Source: an uncultured Clostridium sp. (GTDB lineage: Bacteria; Bacillota; Clostridia; TANB77; CAG-508). Taken from it: a stretch of 36,775 nucleotides of DNA. The stretch lies in assembly GCA_947567695.1 (NCBI GenBank), contig CANONT010000016.1, positions 1 to 36,775 of the forward strand, in the 5' to 3' direction. The notes under the pieces are model-generated. The model did no database searches and was not told the origin of the DNA. It was given only the letters and a program-made list of their open reading frames with translations. This document shows, in pieces, positions 26,513 to 35,263 of the stretch (its first letter is position 1; each line of letters begins with the position of its first letter). The translations under genes and the position numbers were made by a program.

Positions 26513-28918
26513 ATGAAAGCAAGTGTTGAATGGTTAAAAGAATATAGTGATATTGATGTAGATAGCGTGGCATTAGGAGATATTCTAACAATGACAGGAT
26601 CTAAAGTAGAGACAATTGACCAATTAGGAAATGATATTAAAAATGTAGTAGTTGGAAAAATTTTAGAAATTGAAAAACACCCAGATGCTGACAAATTGGT
26701 GGTAACAAAAGTAGATGTAGGAACCGAAAAATTGCAAATTGTGACAGGTGCTAACAACATAAAAGAAGGAGACATTGTGCCAATCGCAAAAGAAGGTTCA
26801 GAATTACCAGGTGGGGTAAAAATCAAAAAAGGAAAGTTAAGAGGCGTAGAATCTTGTGGTATGATGTGTTCTGTGGGAGAATTGAATCTTGCGATAGCAG
26901 ACTATCCAGAACAAATTGAACATGGTATTATGATATTAGATAAAAAATTAGAAAAAGAGTTAGGAAAAGATGTTGTTGAAGTGCTTAACTTAAAAGAAGA
27001 CATCATTGATTTTGAAATTACTTCTAACAGACCTGATTGTTTATCTATCGAAGGATTAGGAAGAGAGACAGCAGCATCTTTAAACAAATCTTTTAAAAAT
27101 CCAAGAAAAAACATCGATGAAAGGCAAGTAGAAACCAAGCAGGAGTTAGAAGGACTAAAAGTGGATATCGAAGCACCAGACCTATGTTATCGTTATGTGG
27201 CTAGAATGGTCAAAAATGTAAAAATTGCACCATCACCAGAATGGATGGTAAGAAGACTAAAAGCTTGTGGTGTTAGAAGTATCAATAATATTGTAGATAT
27301 TACTAACTATGTTATGTTAGAAATGGGGCAACCAATGCATGCTTTTGATATCAATTCCATTGAAGGAAAACATATCACGGTAAGACGTGCCAAAAAGGGA
27401 GAAAAAATTACTACATTAGATGAGCAAGAAAGACAATTAGACGAAGAAAATTTAGTCATAGCAGATGAGCAAAAAGCAGTAGCCATTGCAGGTGTTATGG
27501 GAGGATTAAATTCAGAAATAGAGGCAGATACCAAAACAGTGGTATTTGAATCTGCTGTATTTTATGGAGGAAGTGTTAGAAAAACTGCCAAAAAAGTAGG
27601 ATTAAGAACCGAGAGCTCTTCTCGTTTTGAAAAGGGATTGTCAGCTGAAAATGCTTTAAGAGCTGCGAATCGAGCTGTCGAATTAGTGGAGATATTAGGA
27701 GCTGGAGAAGCAGTAGAGGGAAAAATAGATGTTTATCCAACCAAGCAAAAAATCAATCAGATTCCATTTGATGTCACTAAGATAAATAGTCTATTAGGTA
27801 CGAATTTGTCGAAACAAGAAATGATAGAGATATTTGATAAATTAGATATTAAAGTGGAAAACGATATGGCAATTGCACCATATTTCAGAATGGATTTGGA
27901 ATTTGTAGCTGATCTTGCTGAAGAAATCGGACGTTTTTATGGCTATGACAAATTAGATACTACACTAATTAAAGCAGATACTACCTTAGGAATTAGAAAC
28001 AAAGAGCAAAACATGCAAAAAAAGGTAAAAGAAGTACTTGTCAACAGCGGATTTTCAGAAATTTATACCTATGGATTTGTGAGCGAAAAAGATTTAGAAT
28101 TATCTAATATTAGTGAGGAAATTAGAAAGTATGCCATTACCATACAAAATCCTTTAAGTGATGAATACAAATTGATGAGACCGACTACCATTCCAAGTAC
28201 GATGCAAATATTGGCAACCAATGCCAATAAGAAAAATCAAAATGTGAAATTATTTGATTTATCAAGAAGTTATAAAGATGTAAAACAAGAAGTACAAAAG
28301 GGAGAAGTACCACTACAAGAAGAGATTTTGACGGTTGGTATGTATGGAGAAGATGTGGATTTCTATACCTTAAAAGGAATGGTAGAAAATATATTAGAAG
28401 CTATTTCAGTCAATCATTACGAAGTAGAAAAGGAAACAGAAAATGCTTCTTATCACCCAGGAAGATGTGCAAATGTAAAAGTAGGAATGGACGTAATTGC
28501 TACTTTAGGAGAAGTTCATCCAGAGGTGTTAGACAATTATATGATTACTAAAAGAGCTTATTTAGCAGAAGTGAATGTCACTAAATTAGTAAAATATGCA
28601 AAAGCCAATAGAAAATATACAGAAGTGCCAAAGTTCCCAGCTGTAGAAAGAGATATTGCTGTAATCGTAAACGAAGAAGTAGAAGTAGGTCAAATTGAAA
28701 AAATTGTGACAAAAAAAGCTAAAAAATTGTTGGAACGTATACAATTATTTGATATTTACAGAAGTGAAAAATTAGGAGAAAATAAGAAAAGTGTAGCATA
28801 TTCTTTGATTTTTAGAGATAAGGGTAAAACATTAAGTGATGAAGAAATTAATGGCATAATGGAGACAATTGTTTCTGAGTTAGAGAAACAATTGGGAGCA
28901 GAATTGCGAAAAGAATAA
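26513..28918 (+). CDS. pheT: Phenylalanyl-tRNA synthetase beta subunit
   Basis: 801 residues, full length. An N-terminal OB-fold tRNA-binding domain (about 40-150; HPDADKLVVTKVDVG, IVTGANNI) is followed by the B3/B4 editing domain. The B5 domain comes next (VDIEAPDLCYRYVARMV onwards belongs to B3/B4), then a catalytic-like core (LADEIGRFYGYDKL-type, here LAEEIGRFYGYDKL). The C-terminal anticodon-binding FDX-ACB domain starts near YTEVPKFPAVERDIAVIV. AAGGAGAAG precedes ATG 26513. Works with PheS; same T-box-controlled operon. Confidence 0.96.
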   Translation: MKASVEWLKEYSDIDVDSVALGDILTMTGSKVETIDQLGNDIKNVVVGKILEIEKHPDADKLVVTKVDVGTEKLQIVTGANNIKEGDIVPIAKEGSELPGGVKIKKGKLRGVESCGMMCSVGELNLAIADYPEQIEHGIMILDKKLEKELGKDVVEVLNLKEDIIDFEITSNRPDCLSIEGLGRETAASLNKSFKNPRKNIDERQVETKQELEGLKVDIEAPDLCYRYVARMVKNVKIAPSPEWMVRRLKACGVRSINNIVDITNYVMLEMGQPMHAFDINSIEGKHITVRRAKKGEKITTLDEQERQLDEENLVIADEQKAVAIAGVMGGLNSEIEADTKTVVFESAVFYGGSVRKTAKKVGLRTESSSRFEKGLSAENALRAANRAVELVEILGAGEAVEGKIDVYPTKQKINQIPFDVTKINSLLGTNLSKQEMIEIFDKLDIKVENDMAIAPYFRMDLEFVADLAEEIGRFYGYDKLDTTLIKADTTLGIRNKEQNMQKKVKEVLVNSGFSEIYTYGFVSEKDLELSNISEEIRKYAITIQNPLSDEYKLMRPTTIPSTMQILATNANKKNQNVKLFDLSRSYKDVKQEVQKGEVPLQEEILTVGMYGEDVDFYTLKGMVENILEAISVNHYEVEKETENASYHPGRCANVKVGMDVIATLGEVHPEVLDNYMITKRAYLAEVNVTKLVKYAKANRKYTEVPKFPAVERDIAVIVNEEVEVGQIEKIVTKKAKKLLERIQLFDIYRSEKLGENKKSVAYSLIFRDKGKTLSDEEINGIMETIVSELEKQLGAELRKE

Positions 28919-28922
28919 TGCG

Positions 28923-29267
28923 ATGTGCAATGGGGACGTTTCCTTTTGAACATGACAGGGGCCTATGGGTGTTCCTAAAACCACCACTTATTGGAGAGCC
29001 TCTGGGGGGTAATCCTTACCTATTTTTATAAACGACGAATGCGACTGAAATAGTTTAACAAATTCTTAATCAAAAGCCATAAAGGGTCCTGTTTTCGGGT
29101 ATTGTTATGGCTTTTGACTTAGAATTTGTAAACGTTATGTAAGGTAGCCGAGGAATTTATAAAAATAAGTAAGGGGTTTCCCCAAAAAAGGCTCTCCAAG
29201 GTGTGGTGATTTTAGGAATGCTCAATAGCCCCTATCATGTTCAAAAGGAAACGTCCCCATTGCACAT
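28923..29267. mobile_element. Long palindromic MITE-like element, copy 1
   Basis: A 345-bp near-perfect inverted repeat with ends ATGTGCAATGGGGACGTTTC / GAAACGTCCCCATTGCACAT. The arms run to a central hairpin AAAAGCCATAA... / ...TTATGGCTTTT near 29073-29117. It has no coding capacity and fills the space between pheT (4 bases away) and the protease gene. A related 307-bp copy with the core in the opposite orientation lies at 31731-32037. I see no clear target-site duplication. Family is unassigned; movement in trans by a transposase elsewhere is inference. Confidence 0.8.
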
Positions 29268-29351
29268 TTATTACAAAAATATTATTTTTTTGTGACAAAG
29301 GAGAAAAGAGATAGTAAATGTGATAAAATGTAAGCAAAAGGAGAAAGTTAG

Positions 29352-31505
29352 ATGAAAAAAGTAAAAAAGATAGCAATTATTCTAATGATATTATTTTGGT
29401 GTTGTTTTTCACAAGTTCATGCTACCGAGCTAACAATTGATTCCAATGTGAATGAGATACAAACCAGTACAGATTTAAAAGATGCTGTTAAACGTTCTAC
29501 TTACAATGCTCTTTTAAGTGAAGAAACAGCACTTGAGAGTTCTTATCATTTAAAGGATCATATAGCAAATATTCGTATAAAAAACCAAAAGGGGTCAAGT
29601 GCTTGTTGGGCATTTTCTTTTTCTAGTATCTTAGAAACCAGTATTGCTAAACAACAAAATAAAGCATCAAAGGAATATTCACCAATGCATATTGAATATG
29701 TAACAACGCAAATGTTTAATAGGACTTTGGGAAGTGGTGCAGGCCCAAGATTATCAACAGCATATAGTTTGAGTGGACATGGTCCAGTAGAAGAAAGCCA
29801 AATGCCGTTTGCAAGTGTATATAGTGATACAACTAAATATAAGGATATAGCAAGTGTTGGAAGTTTAGATAAAACAATTGCAGCAAGGATAAAAGAAGTG
29901 ACAGAATTTCCAAGTATTTATAAGAAGATGGATAACGGTAAAATACAATATTTTAGTGATAGCAGTTGTACAAAGTCGTATATAGCAGAAGAAGTGAAAG
30001 CAACTAGGGAACTTGTAAAGCAACATATTAAGACTTATGGGGCTGTGTCAGCTGATATGTATATGGATGAAGCAAATTATTATAAAACAAGCACAGCTGC
30101 TTACAATTACAATAATTACCAGAATAGGCAACAACCAAATCATGTGGTTTCTATTGTAGGTTGGGATGATAATTATAGTATAGATAAGTTTAAAACAGAT
30201 GTAAAGCCATCCGAAAAAGGTGCCTATATTGCACTCAATTCTTATGGAACGCAATGGGGCGATGGTGGCTACATGTACATTTCTTATGAAGATGCGTGTA
30301 TTGAAGAATGTTTAATGGGAATTAAGCAGATAGAAGAATATAAAAATCAAGAAAAAGATTATGATAAAATTTATCAATATGATGAATTAGGAATGAACAC
30401 AGGAATTCCACTAGGAGGACAAACCGCTTATGTGGCTAATAAGTACACAAGAGAAAAAGTAACAAATCAAGAGGAATACATACAGGAAGTAGGACTATAT
30501 ATAGCTAGTACATCAGGAGTTGAGGTTTTTATTAATCCAGATAGTGATGAGATAGAAAAAGCTAAGTTAGTAGCACAACCATTAGAGGCCTTAGAAACGG
30601 GATATCATACAGTGAAATTTGCTGAGCCAGTCAAATTAACAGGCGATAAGTTTGTAATTAAAGTAAAATATACCAATCAAGAGGGTGCTTATATACCGAT
30701 GGAAGTTAATTATAAAACTTTTGGATTAGCTGGTACAAGCGACTTTTTTGACAAAGCGACTGCGAAAGATGGGGAATGTTATATTTCAAAAGATGGTCTA
30801 CAATGGGAAGATGTGAATAAAACGGTGCTTCATTCAGGAGGAAAACAATATAGTTTAGCTAATTCTAGTACTTGTATTAAGGCATTTACGACTTATCAAA
30901 CAAAAGCTTCGGAAGATGAAAGTGAAAAGAAGCCAGATGTTTCTAAAAAGGCAGTAGAAAAAATTGCATTGAATCAAACAAGTTTAGAGGTGCAAAAGGG
31001 GGATCAGTTTAATCTTGTTGTGACTTTTTCACCATCGGATGCAACCAATAAGAATCTTAAATGGAAAACTTCAGATGAAAAGATAGCTACTGTGACAGCA
31101 ACAGGTGTGATAACTGCAATTTCTGAAGGAAAGGTGACTATAACAGCTATATCAGAGGATGGAAATAAAACAGCAAGTTGTGTAGTTACAGTAAAAGCAA
31201 AAACAAATACAGAAAATGACATTTATAAAGATAGTAATGAAATGAAATACGATAACAATAGTAGTAGCAATCAAAATAACAATAATAGCAATAATAACAG
31301 TAATTATAATAGTGCTAACAATAAGGGTAATAGCGGAAATATTAATATACAAACCTATCACGCTAGTAGCCAAGATTCTACGATAGCGAATAAAATAATT
31401 CCTTTTGCAGGAAATGGTTTCTTTATGATAGTTGCTATGATTTTAGCAATGATTGTGGGTGGGATAGCGTTTTTTAGAATTAAAGTTTTAAAAGATGTAA
31501 AATAA
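29352..31505 (+). CDS. Membrane-anchored papain-like (C1) cysteine protease with Big2 domain
   Basis: 717 residues. A signal peptide covers about residues 1-24. The C1A domain has Gln79, Cys85 (NQKGSSACWAFSFS), His264 (NHVVSIVGWDDNYS) and Asn296 (ALNSYGTQWGDGGYMYISYED). A beta-rich lectin-like domain follows (about 350-520), then a bacterial Ig-like group 2 domain (about 535-620; IALNQTSLEVQKGD, WKTSDEKIATV). An Asn/Ser-rich low-complexity stalk (about 630-670) leads to a C-terminal membrane helix and basic tail (FRIKVLKDVK). No LPxTG. Probably an active protease on the cell surface; substrate unknown. The gene is bracketed by the two palindromic elements. Confidence 0.88.
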   Translation: MKKVKKIAIILMILFWCCFSQVHATELTIDSNVNEIQTSTDLKDAVKRSTYNALLSEETALESSYHLKDHIANIRIKNQKGSSACWAFSFSSILETSIAKQQNKASKEYSPMHIEYVTTQMFNRTLGSGAGPRLSTAYSLSGHGPVEESQMPFASVYSDTTKYKDIASVGSLDKTIAARIKEVTEFPSIYKKMDNGKIQYFSDSSCTKSYIAEEVKATRELVKQHIKTYGAVSADMYMDEANYYKTSTAAYNYNNYQNRQQPNHVVSIVGWDDNYSIDKFKTDVKPSEKGAYIALNSYGTQWGDGGYMYISYEDACIEECLMGIKQIEEYKNQEKDYDKIYQYDELGMNTGIPLGGQTAYVANKYTREKVTNQEEYIQEVGLYIASTSGVEVFINPDSDEIEKAKLVAQPLEALETGYHTVKFAEPVKLTGDKFVIKVKYTNQEGAYIPMEVNYKTFGLAGTSDFFDKATAKDGECYISKDGLQWEDVNKTVLHSGGKQYSLANSSTCIKAFTTYQTKASEDESEKKPDVSKKAVEKIALNQTSLEVQKGDQFNLVVTFSPSDATNKNLKWKTSDEKIATVTATGVITAISEGKVTITAISEDGNKTASCVVTVKAKTNTENDIYKDSNEMKYDNNSSSNQNNNNSNNNSNYNSANNKGNSGNINIQTYHASSQDSTIANKIIPFAGNGFFMIVAMILAMIVGGIAFFRIKVLKDVK

Positions 31506-31519
31506 ATGCCAAAAAAATA

Positions 31520-31548
31520 TAGACAAAATAAAAAAAATGTAATATGAT
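31520..31548 (+). promoter_or_regulatory. Promoter of the 44-residue membrane-protein gene
   Basis: TAGACA (31520-31525), 17-base spacer, TATGAT (31543-31548), after the protease stop codon. Confidence 0.5.
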
Positions 31549-31596
31549 GATAGCATAAATTAATCAATTAATGATACAAAGGAGGAACTAAAAAAA

Positions 31597-31731
31597 ATGG
31601 AAAATGAAGAAAAAAAAGTAGAGAAAAAGAGATTATCTCCTAAAGCAACTATATTATTAACAGTTGGTGGAACAGCACTTGTGGTTGCCATAGTTGGAAT
31701 AATAGGCATTATTTTTGCAAAGCTTGGATAA
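31597..31731 (+). CDS. 44-residue single-pass membrane protein
   Basis: A short gene with a strong RBS (AAAGGAGG, 31578-31585). The charged N-terminus (MENEEKKVEKKRLSPKA) is followed by one hydrophobic helix (LTVGGTALVVAIVGIIGIIF) and AKLG. The stop TAA (31729-31731) overlaps the first base of the second palindromic element. It follows the surface protease and may be a partner or unrelated; not recognised. Confidence 0.65.
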   Translation: MENEEKKVEKKRLSPKATILLTVGGTALVVAIVGIIGIIFAKLG

Positions 31732-32037
31732 TGTGCAATGGGGACGTTTCTTTTCGCACATGGCAGGGACACCCCTAAAATCACCACTTATTGGGGGAAC
31801 CCTTATCTATTTTTATAAATTCCTCGGCTACCTTGCATAACGTTTACAAATTCTAAGCCAAAAGCCATAACAATACCCTAAAATAGGATCCTTTATGGCT
31901 TTTGATTAAGAATTTTTAAAACTATTTCAGTCGCATTCGTCGTTTATAAAAATAGATAAGGGTTCCCCCCCCCAATAAGTGGTGATTTTAAGGGGTGTCC
32001 TTCCCCATGTGCGAAAAGAAACGTCCCCATTGCACAT
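31731..32037. mobile_element. Long palindromic MITE-like element, copy 2 (core inverted)
   Basis: 307 bp with the same ends as copy 1. Its core runs in the other direction: TTCCTCGGCTACCTTGCATA comes on the left here and on the right, as reverse complement, in copy 1. The element lies between the small membrane-protein gene and the ylxM promoter. A run of nine C (around 31964-31973) faces the G-rich part of the other arm. It takes up most of the gene-free stretch 31732-32107. Confidence 0.8.
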
Positions 32038-32043
32038 TTCCTC

Positions 32044-32072
32044 TTGACAAAATGAAAAAAATGGTGTAAAGT
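32044..32072 (+). promoter_or_regulatory. Promoter of the ylxM-ffh operon
   Basis: TTGACA (32044-32049), 17-base spacer, TAAAGT (32067-32072), directly after the palindromic element. Confidence 0.75.
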
Positions 32073-32107
32073 ATATTAGCATTACAAAAAGAAGAGAGGT
32101 GGTTTCT

Positions 32108-32455
32108 ATGGAAAACAATGTAAAAATCAGCATGTTAAATCAAATTTACGGAAAATTATTAACCCAAAAACAGTATGAAATCATAGATGACTACTATAAC
32201 AACGACTTGTCATTATCAGAAATTGCAGAAAATAATGAGATTACCAGACAAGCTGTTAGGGACATTTTGAAAAAGGGGGAAAAAAAGCTTTTTGAATATG
32301 AAGAAAAGCTAATGTTTATGAAAAGGATGTTGAATCAAGAAAAAAGAATCGAGAAAGTGTTAGCAGAATTAACCAAAATTCAAAAAAACGATTCGGATCA
32401 AGAAATTGCTCAGATTTTAGAAAGCATTAAGAGAGAGTTAAATTGTTTAGTCTAA
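32108..32455 (+). CDS. ylxM: YlxM-family putative helix-turn-helix protein
   Basis: 115 residues, the usual size. The N-terminal sigma-70 region 4-like helix-turn-helix (LTQKQYEIIDDYYNNDLSLS, EIAENNEITRQAVRDILKKG) and a helical C-terminus match YlxM/SAM-associated proteins next to ffh, which are thought to act with the signal recognition particle. ATG 32108 has GAGAGG 8 bases upstream. First gene of the operon with ffh. Confidence 0.88.
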   Translation: MENNVKISMLNQIYGKLLTQKQYEIIDDYYNNDLSLSEIAENNEITRQAVRDILKKGEKKLFEYEEKLMFMKRMLNQEKRIEKVLAELTKIQKNDSDQEIAQILESIKRELNCLV

Positions 32456-32537
32456 GAATTGAGCTTATTTTGCACGAATGAAGTAACAATTTTTTCAAAA
32501 CAAAAGAATGATTAACTAGGAAGGAATGTGATGAATA

Positions 32538-33893
32538 GTGGCTTTTGAAGGATTATCTTCCAGATTACAAGAAATAACAAGAAAAATCAGAGGAAAAGCA
32601 AGAATAACAGAATCAGATTTAAAGGAAATGTTGAGAGAAGTAAAACTTGCTCTTTTGGAAGCAGATGTCAACTACAAAATTGTAAAAGATTTTATAGGTA
32701 TTATTCGGAGAAAAAGCAGTAGGGCAAGATGTTTTAAAATCTCTAACACCAGGGCAACAGGTAATTAAAATTGTAAAAGATGAATTAGTGGAATTACTTC
32801 GGAGGAACGGAAAGTAAGATTAATTTTACGCCAAATCCACCAACCGTTATTATGTTAGTAGGATTACAAGGTTCTGGTAAAACAACAACAGCGGGAAAAC
32901 TTGCTAATTTATTAAGAAAACAGGGAAAAAAGCCATTATTAGTAGCATGTGATGTCTATCGACCAGCTGCGATTCAGCAGTTACAAGTGGTAGGAAAACA
33001 ATTAAACATTCCTGTATTTGCCAATGAAAGTTCAAAAGACGTAGTTCATATTGCAAAGCAAGCTATGTCAACAGCTATATCAAAATTAAATGATGTCATT
33101 ATACTAGATACCGCAGGACGTTTACACATTGATGAAGCTTTAATGGACGAATTGAAAAATTTAAAAAGTAGTATCAAACCACATGAAATCATGTTAGTAG
33201 TAGATAGTATGACAGGGCAAGATGCGGTTAATGTAGCAGAAAAATTCAATGAAGCTCTTCGGAATCGATGGTGTAGTATTAACCAAATTAGATGGTGACA
33301 CCAGAGGTGGTGCAGCATTATCCGTAAAAAAAGTGACAGGAAGACCAATCAAATTTGCTGCTACAGGAGAAAAATTAAGCGACATAGAAGTGTTCCACCC
33401 AGACAGAATGGCACAAAGAATTTTAGGTATGGGAGACATCTTATCTGTTATAGAAAAAGCAGAAGAAGCATTTGATTTAGAAGAAGCAGAAAAATTAGAA
33501 AAACAATTCAAGAAAAAAGAATTAGATTTAGATGACTACTTAGCACAACTAAGACAAGTAAAAAAAATGGGATCTTTTTCTTCTTTATTAAAAATGATCC
33601 CTGGTATGAATCAAATCAAAGACTTAAAAGTAGATGACAAAGAATTTGTAAAAATAGAAGCTATCATTTGTTCTATGACCAAAAAAGAAAAAAAAGATAC
33701 AAGACTTTTAAATGCCAGTCGCAGACAACGTATCGCAAAAGGTAGTGGAACAACAGTACAAGACATCAATAAATTCATTAAGTCCTTTGAAATGACACAA
33801 AAAATGATGAAGAAAATGAAAAGTAGTAAAGGTGGCATGAAAAATTTACTCAATGGCATTGACGAAAATGCCTTAAAAAATTTCAAGATGTAG
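32538..33893 (+). CDS. ffh: Signal recognition particle GTPase, requiring three +1 shifts at CGG codons
   Basis: GTPase that binds signal peptides of nascent membrane proteins with 4.5S RNA. The coding sequence is in four segments. Starting at GTG 32538, frame changes are needed at CGG 32706, CGG 32800 and CGG 33260. Skipping one base at each gives one uninterrupted protein of 450 residues, normal for Ffh, aligning without gaps to the family from memory: N domain (1-90), G1 [26 protein letters not shown], and the Met-rich M domain (about 300-450) with [12 protein letters not shown]. Without shifts, the first segment stops at 32766 after 76 residues. Each site reads NNU CGG A, and Gly replaces the C-skipped codon (residues 57, 88, 241). 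Ffh is essential, so a dead gene is unlikely unless another copy exists. Located between ylxM and rpsP as usual. Confidence 0.85.
32703..32709 (+). other. Putative +1 frameshift site 1 in ffh (AUU CGG A)
   Basis: ATT at 32703-32705 and CGG at 32706-32708; downstream coding frame begins with GGA at 32707. Predicted junction IIGEKAVGQ (C skipped) or IIREKAVGQ (CGGA read as Arg). Zero frame stops 20 codons later. Confidence 0.7.
32797..32803 (+). other. Putative +1 frameshift site 2 in ffh (CUU CGG A)
   Basis: CTT at 32797-32799 and CGG at 32800-32802; the next frame begins with GGA at 32801. Junction VELLGGTESK; the Gly is common at this place in Ffh proteins, which favours skipping of C over Arg insertion. 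Confidence 0.7.
33257..33263 (+). other. Putative +1 frameshift site 3 in ffh (CUU CGG A)
   Basis: CTT at 33257-33259 and CGG at 33260-33262; the next frame begins with GGA at 33261. Junction [13 protein letters not shown], just before the G4 motif TKLDGD. Ffh relatives have Gly or Pro here. Confidence 0.7.
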
Positions 33894-34115
33894 AAAATGA
33901 GGATTAAGGGACATTCCTTAAAATCCCACTTAATTAGTTTTTAAATTTTAAGTTAACCGTTTCAACTGCGTATAAACAGCTTGCCTAGTTATTTCGGATA
34001 ACTTATATAAAAATATAGATATAAAATAAAAGGTAGTTCAAAGGATGATCACTTAGGAGTAAAAACATAAAATTAAGAAAATCCTAAAACACCTAAAAAT
34101 TCGGAGGTGAAAAAA
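33894..34115 (+). other. Intergenic region between ffh and rpsP
   Basis: About 220 bases without a gene. It starts with TTAAGGGACATTCCTTAAAA and contains GTTTCAACTGCG...TATAAAAATATAGATA. These vaguely recall the palindromic elements (GTTTCAGTCGCATTCG..., TATAAAAATAGATA), so it may be a worn copy. No terminator is evident, and rpsP is probably read from the ylxM promoter. Confidence 0.3.
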
Positions 34116-34346
34116 ATGGTAAAAATTAGATTGCAAAGACAAGGAAAGAAAAAAGCTCCATTTTATCATATCGTAGTGGCAGACTCAAGAAGTCCAAGAG
34201 ATGGTAAAATAATCGAGCAATTAGGAACTTATGACCCAATGACAGAGCCAGCAACTGTTGTATTAGACAAAGAAAAAGTAGAAAAATGGATCAAAAATGG
34301 TGCAAAACCAACAGACACAGTAAAAGCATTAATCGAAAAAGCATAA
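34116..34346 (+). CDS. rpsP: Ribosomal protein bS16
   Basis: 76 residues, a full bS16: [30 protein letters not shown] and IEQLGTYDP. Small-subunit protein. ATG 34116 starts MVKIRLQR and has GGAGGTG 6 bases upstream; an in-frame GTG at 34107 lies within that RBS. Followed by khpA as in most Firmicutes. Confidence 0.96.
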   Translation: MVKIRLQRQGKKKAPFYHIVVADSRSPRDGKIIEQLGTYDPMTEPATVVLDKEKVEKWIKNGAKPTDTVKALIEKA

Positions 34347-34408
34347 TGGTGAGTTTGTGGCGAGTTTGGGACAGGTACAAAGTCGCCATCGAAGTGGAGG
34401 AAAAAAAT

Positions 34409-34639
34409 ATGAAAGATATTTTAGAGATGATTATTTTAAACTTAGTAGACAATAAAGAAGCAGTTGAAATTAAAGAACTTGATGGAGAAAAATCGATTGT
34501 TTTTGAGGTGAAAGTGGCAGAGGAAGACATGGGAAGGATTATAGGAAAACAAGGTAGACTTGCGAAATCTATTAGAACTGTCATGAAAGCTGTTGCAATG
34601 AAAGAACAGAAAAAAGTTTCTGTCGAATTTATTGGATAA
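34409..34639 (+). CDS. khpA: KH-domain RNA-binding protein KhpA
   Basis: 76 residues with a single type II KH domain and the GxxG loop in GRIIGKQGRLAKSIRT. KhpA partners with KhpB/Jag in small-RNA and cell-division control in Gram-positive bacteria. ATG 34409 has GTGGAGG upstream. Sits between rpsP and rimM, the usual place. Confidence 0.93.
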   Translation: MKDILEMIILNLVDNKEAVEIKELDGEKSIVFEVKVAEEDMGRIIGKQGRLAKSIRTVMKAVAMKEQKKVSVEFIG

Positions 34640-34654
34640 TGGGAGTTATAAAAT

Positions 34655-35164
34655 ATGACAAAGTATCTTGAAATAGGTCAAATTGTAAATACGTTTGGCA
34701 TTAAGGGAATGGTCAAAGTGAAACCTTTTACAGATGATATTAACAGATTTGACAGATTAGAAACCATATATATTGAAAATAAGAAAAGTAGAAAAGAATA
34801 TGAAATCGAAGAGGTAAAATATCATAAGAATATGGTATTGATGAAACTCAAAGGTGTTAATACAGTTGAAGAAGCGGATTTGTTACGCCAAAGCTATTTA
34901 TTGGTGGACAGAGAAAAAGAAGAACCTTTGGAAGAAGGAGTATATTATATCGTAGATTTGCTAGGACTAGAGGTTTATACTGATGAGGGACAGTTGCTTG
35001 GAAAGGTTGATGATATTTTTAATACGGGAAGTAATGATGTATATGTAGTAAAAGATGAATTAGGAAAACAAGTCCTTTTACCTGGAATTCCAGATGTTTT
35101 AAAAGATGTGGATTTGGAGAAGGGCAAGATTACGGTTCATCTGATTGCTGGTTTAGAAGTTTGA
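34655..35164 (+). CDS. rimM: Ribosome maturation factor RimM
   Basis: 169 residues: an N-terminal RimM domain (IGQIVNTFGIKGMVKVKPFTDD) and a C-terminal PRC-barrel (YYIVDLLGLEVYTDEGQLLG, LLPGIPDVLKDVD). Needed for 16S rRNA processing and head assembly of the 30S subunit, where it binds uS19. GGGAG upstream of ATG 34655; 15 bases after khpA. Confidence 0.94.
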   Translation: MTKYLEIGQIVNTFGIKGMVKVKPFTDDINRFDRLETIYIENKKSRKEYEIEEVKYHKNMVLMKLKGVNTVEEADLLRQSYLLVDREKEEPLEEGVYYIVDLLGLEVYTDEGQLLGKVDDIFNTGSNDVYVVKDELGKQVLLPGIPDVLKDVDLEKGKITVHLIAGLEV

Positions 35165-35263
35165 AAAATAACTGCCATTTTGCTAAAGCTGTTCAAGCAA
35201 ATTGTATTCGTTACACAGCATAGCCAAATAACAATTGTTTTGAAAATTAAATTGGAGGAAAGA

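Noticed and set aside
32538..33893. Split ffh as an intein or intron insertion
   Set aside because: Each break involves a single extra base; there is no inserted sequence.
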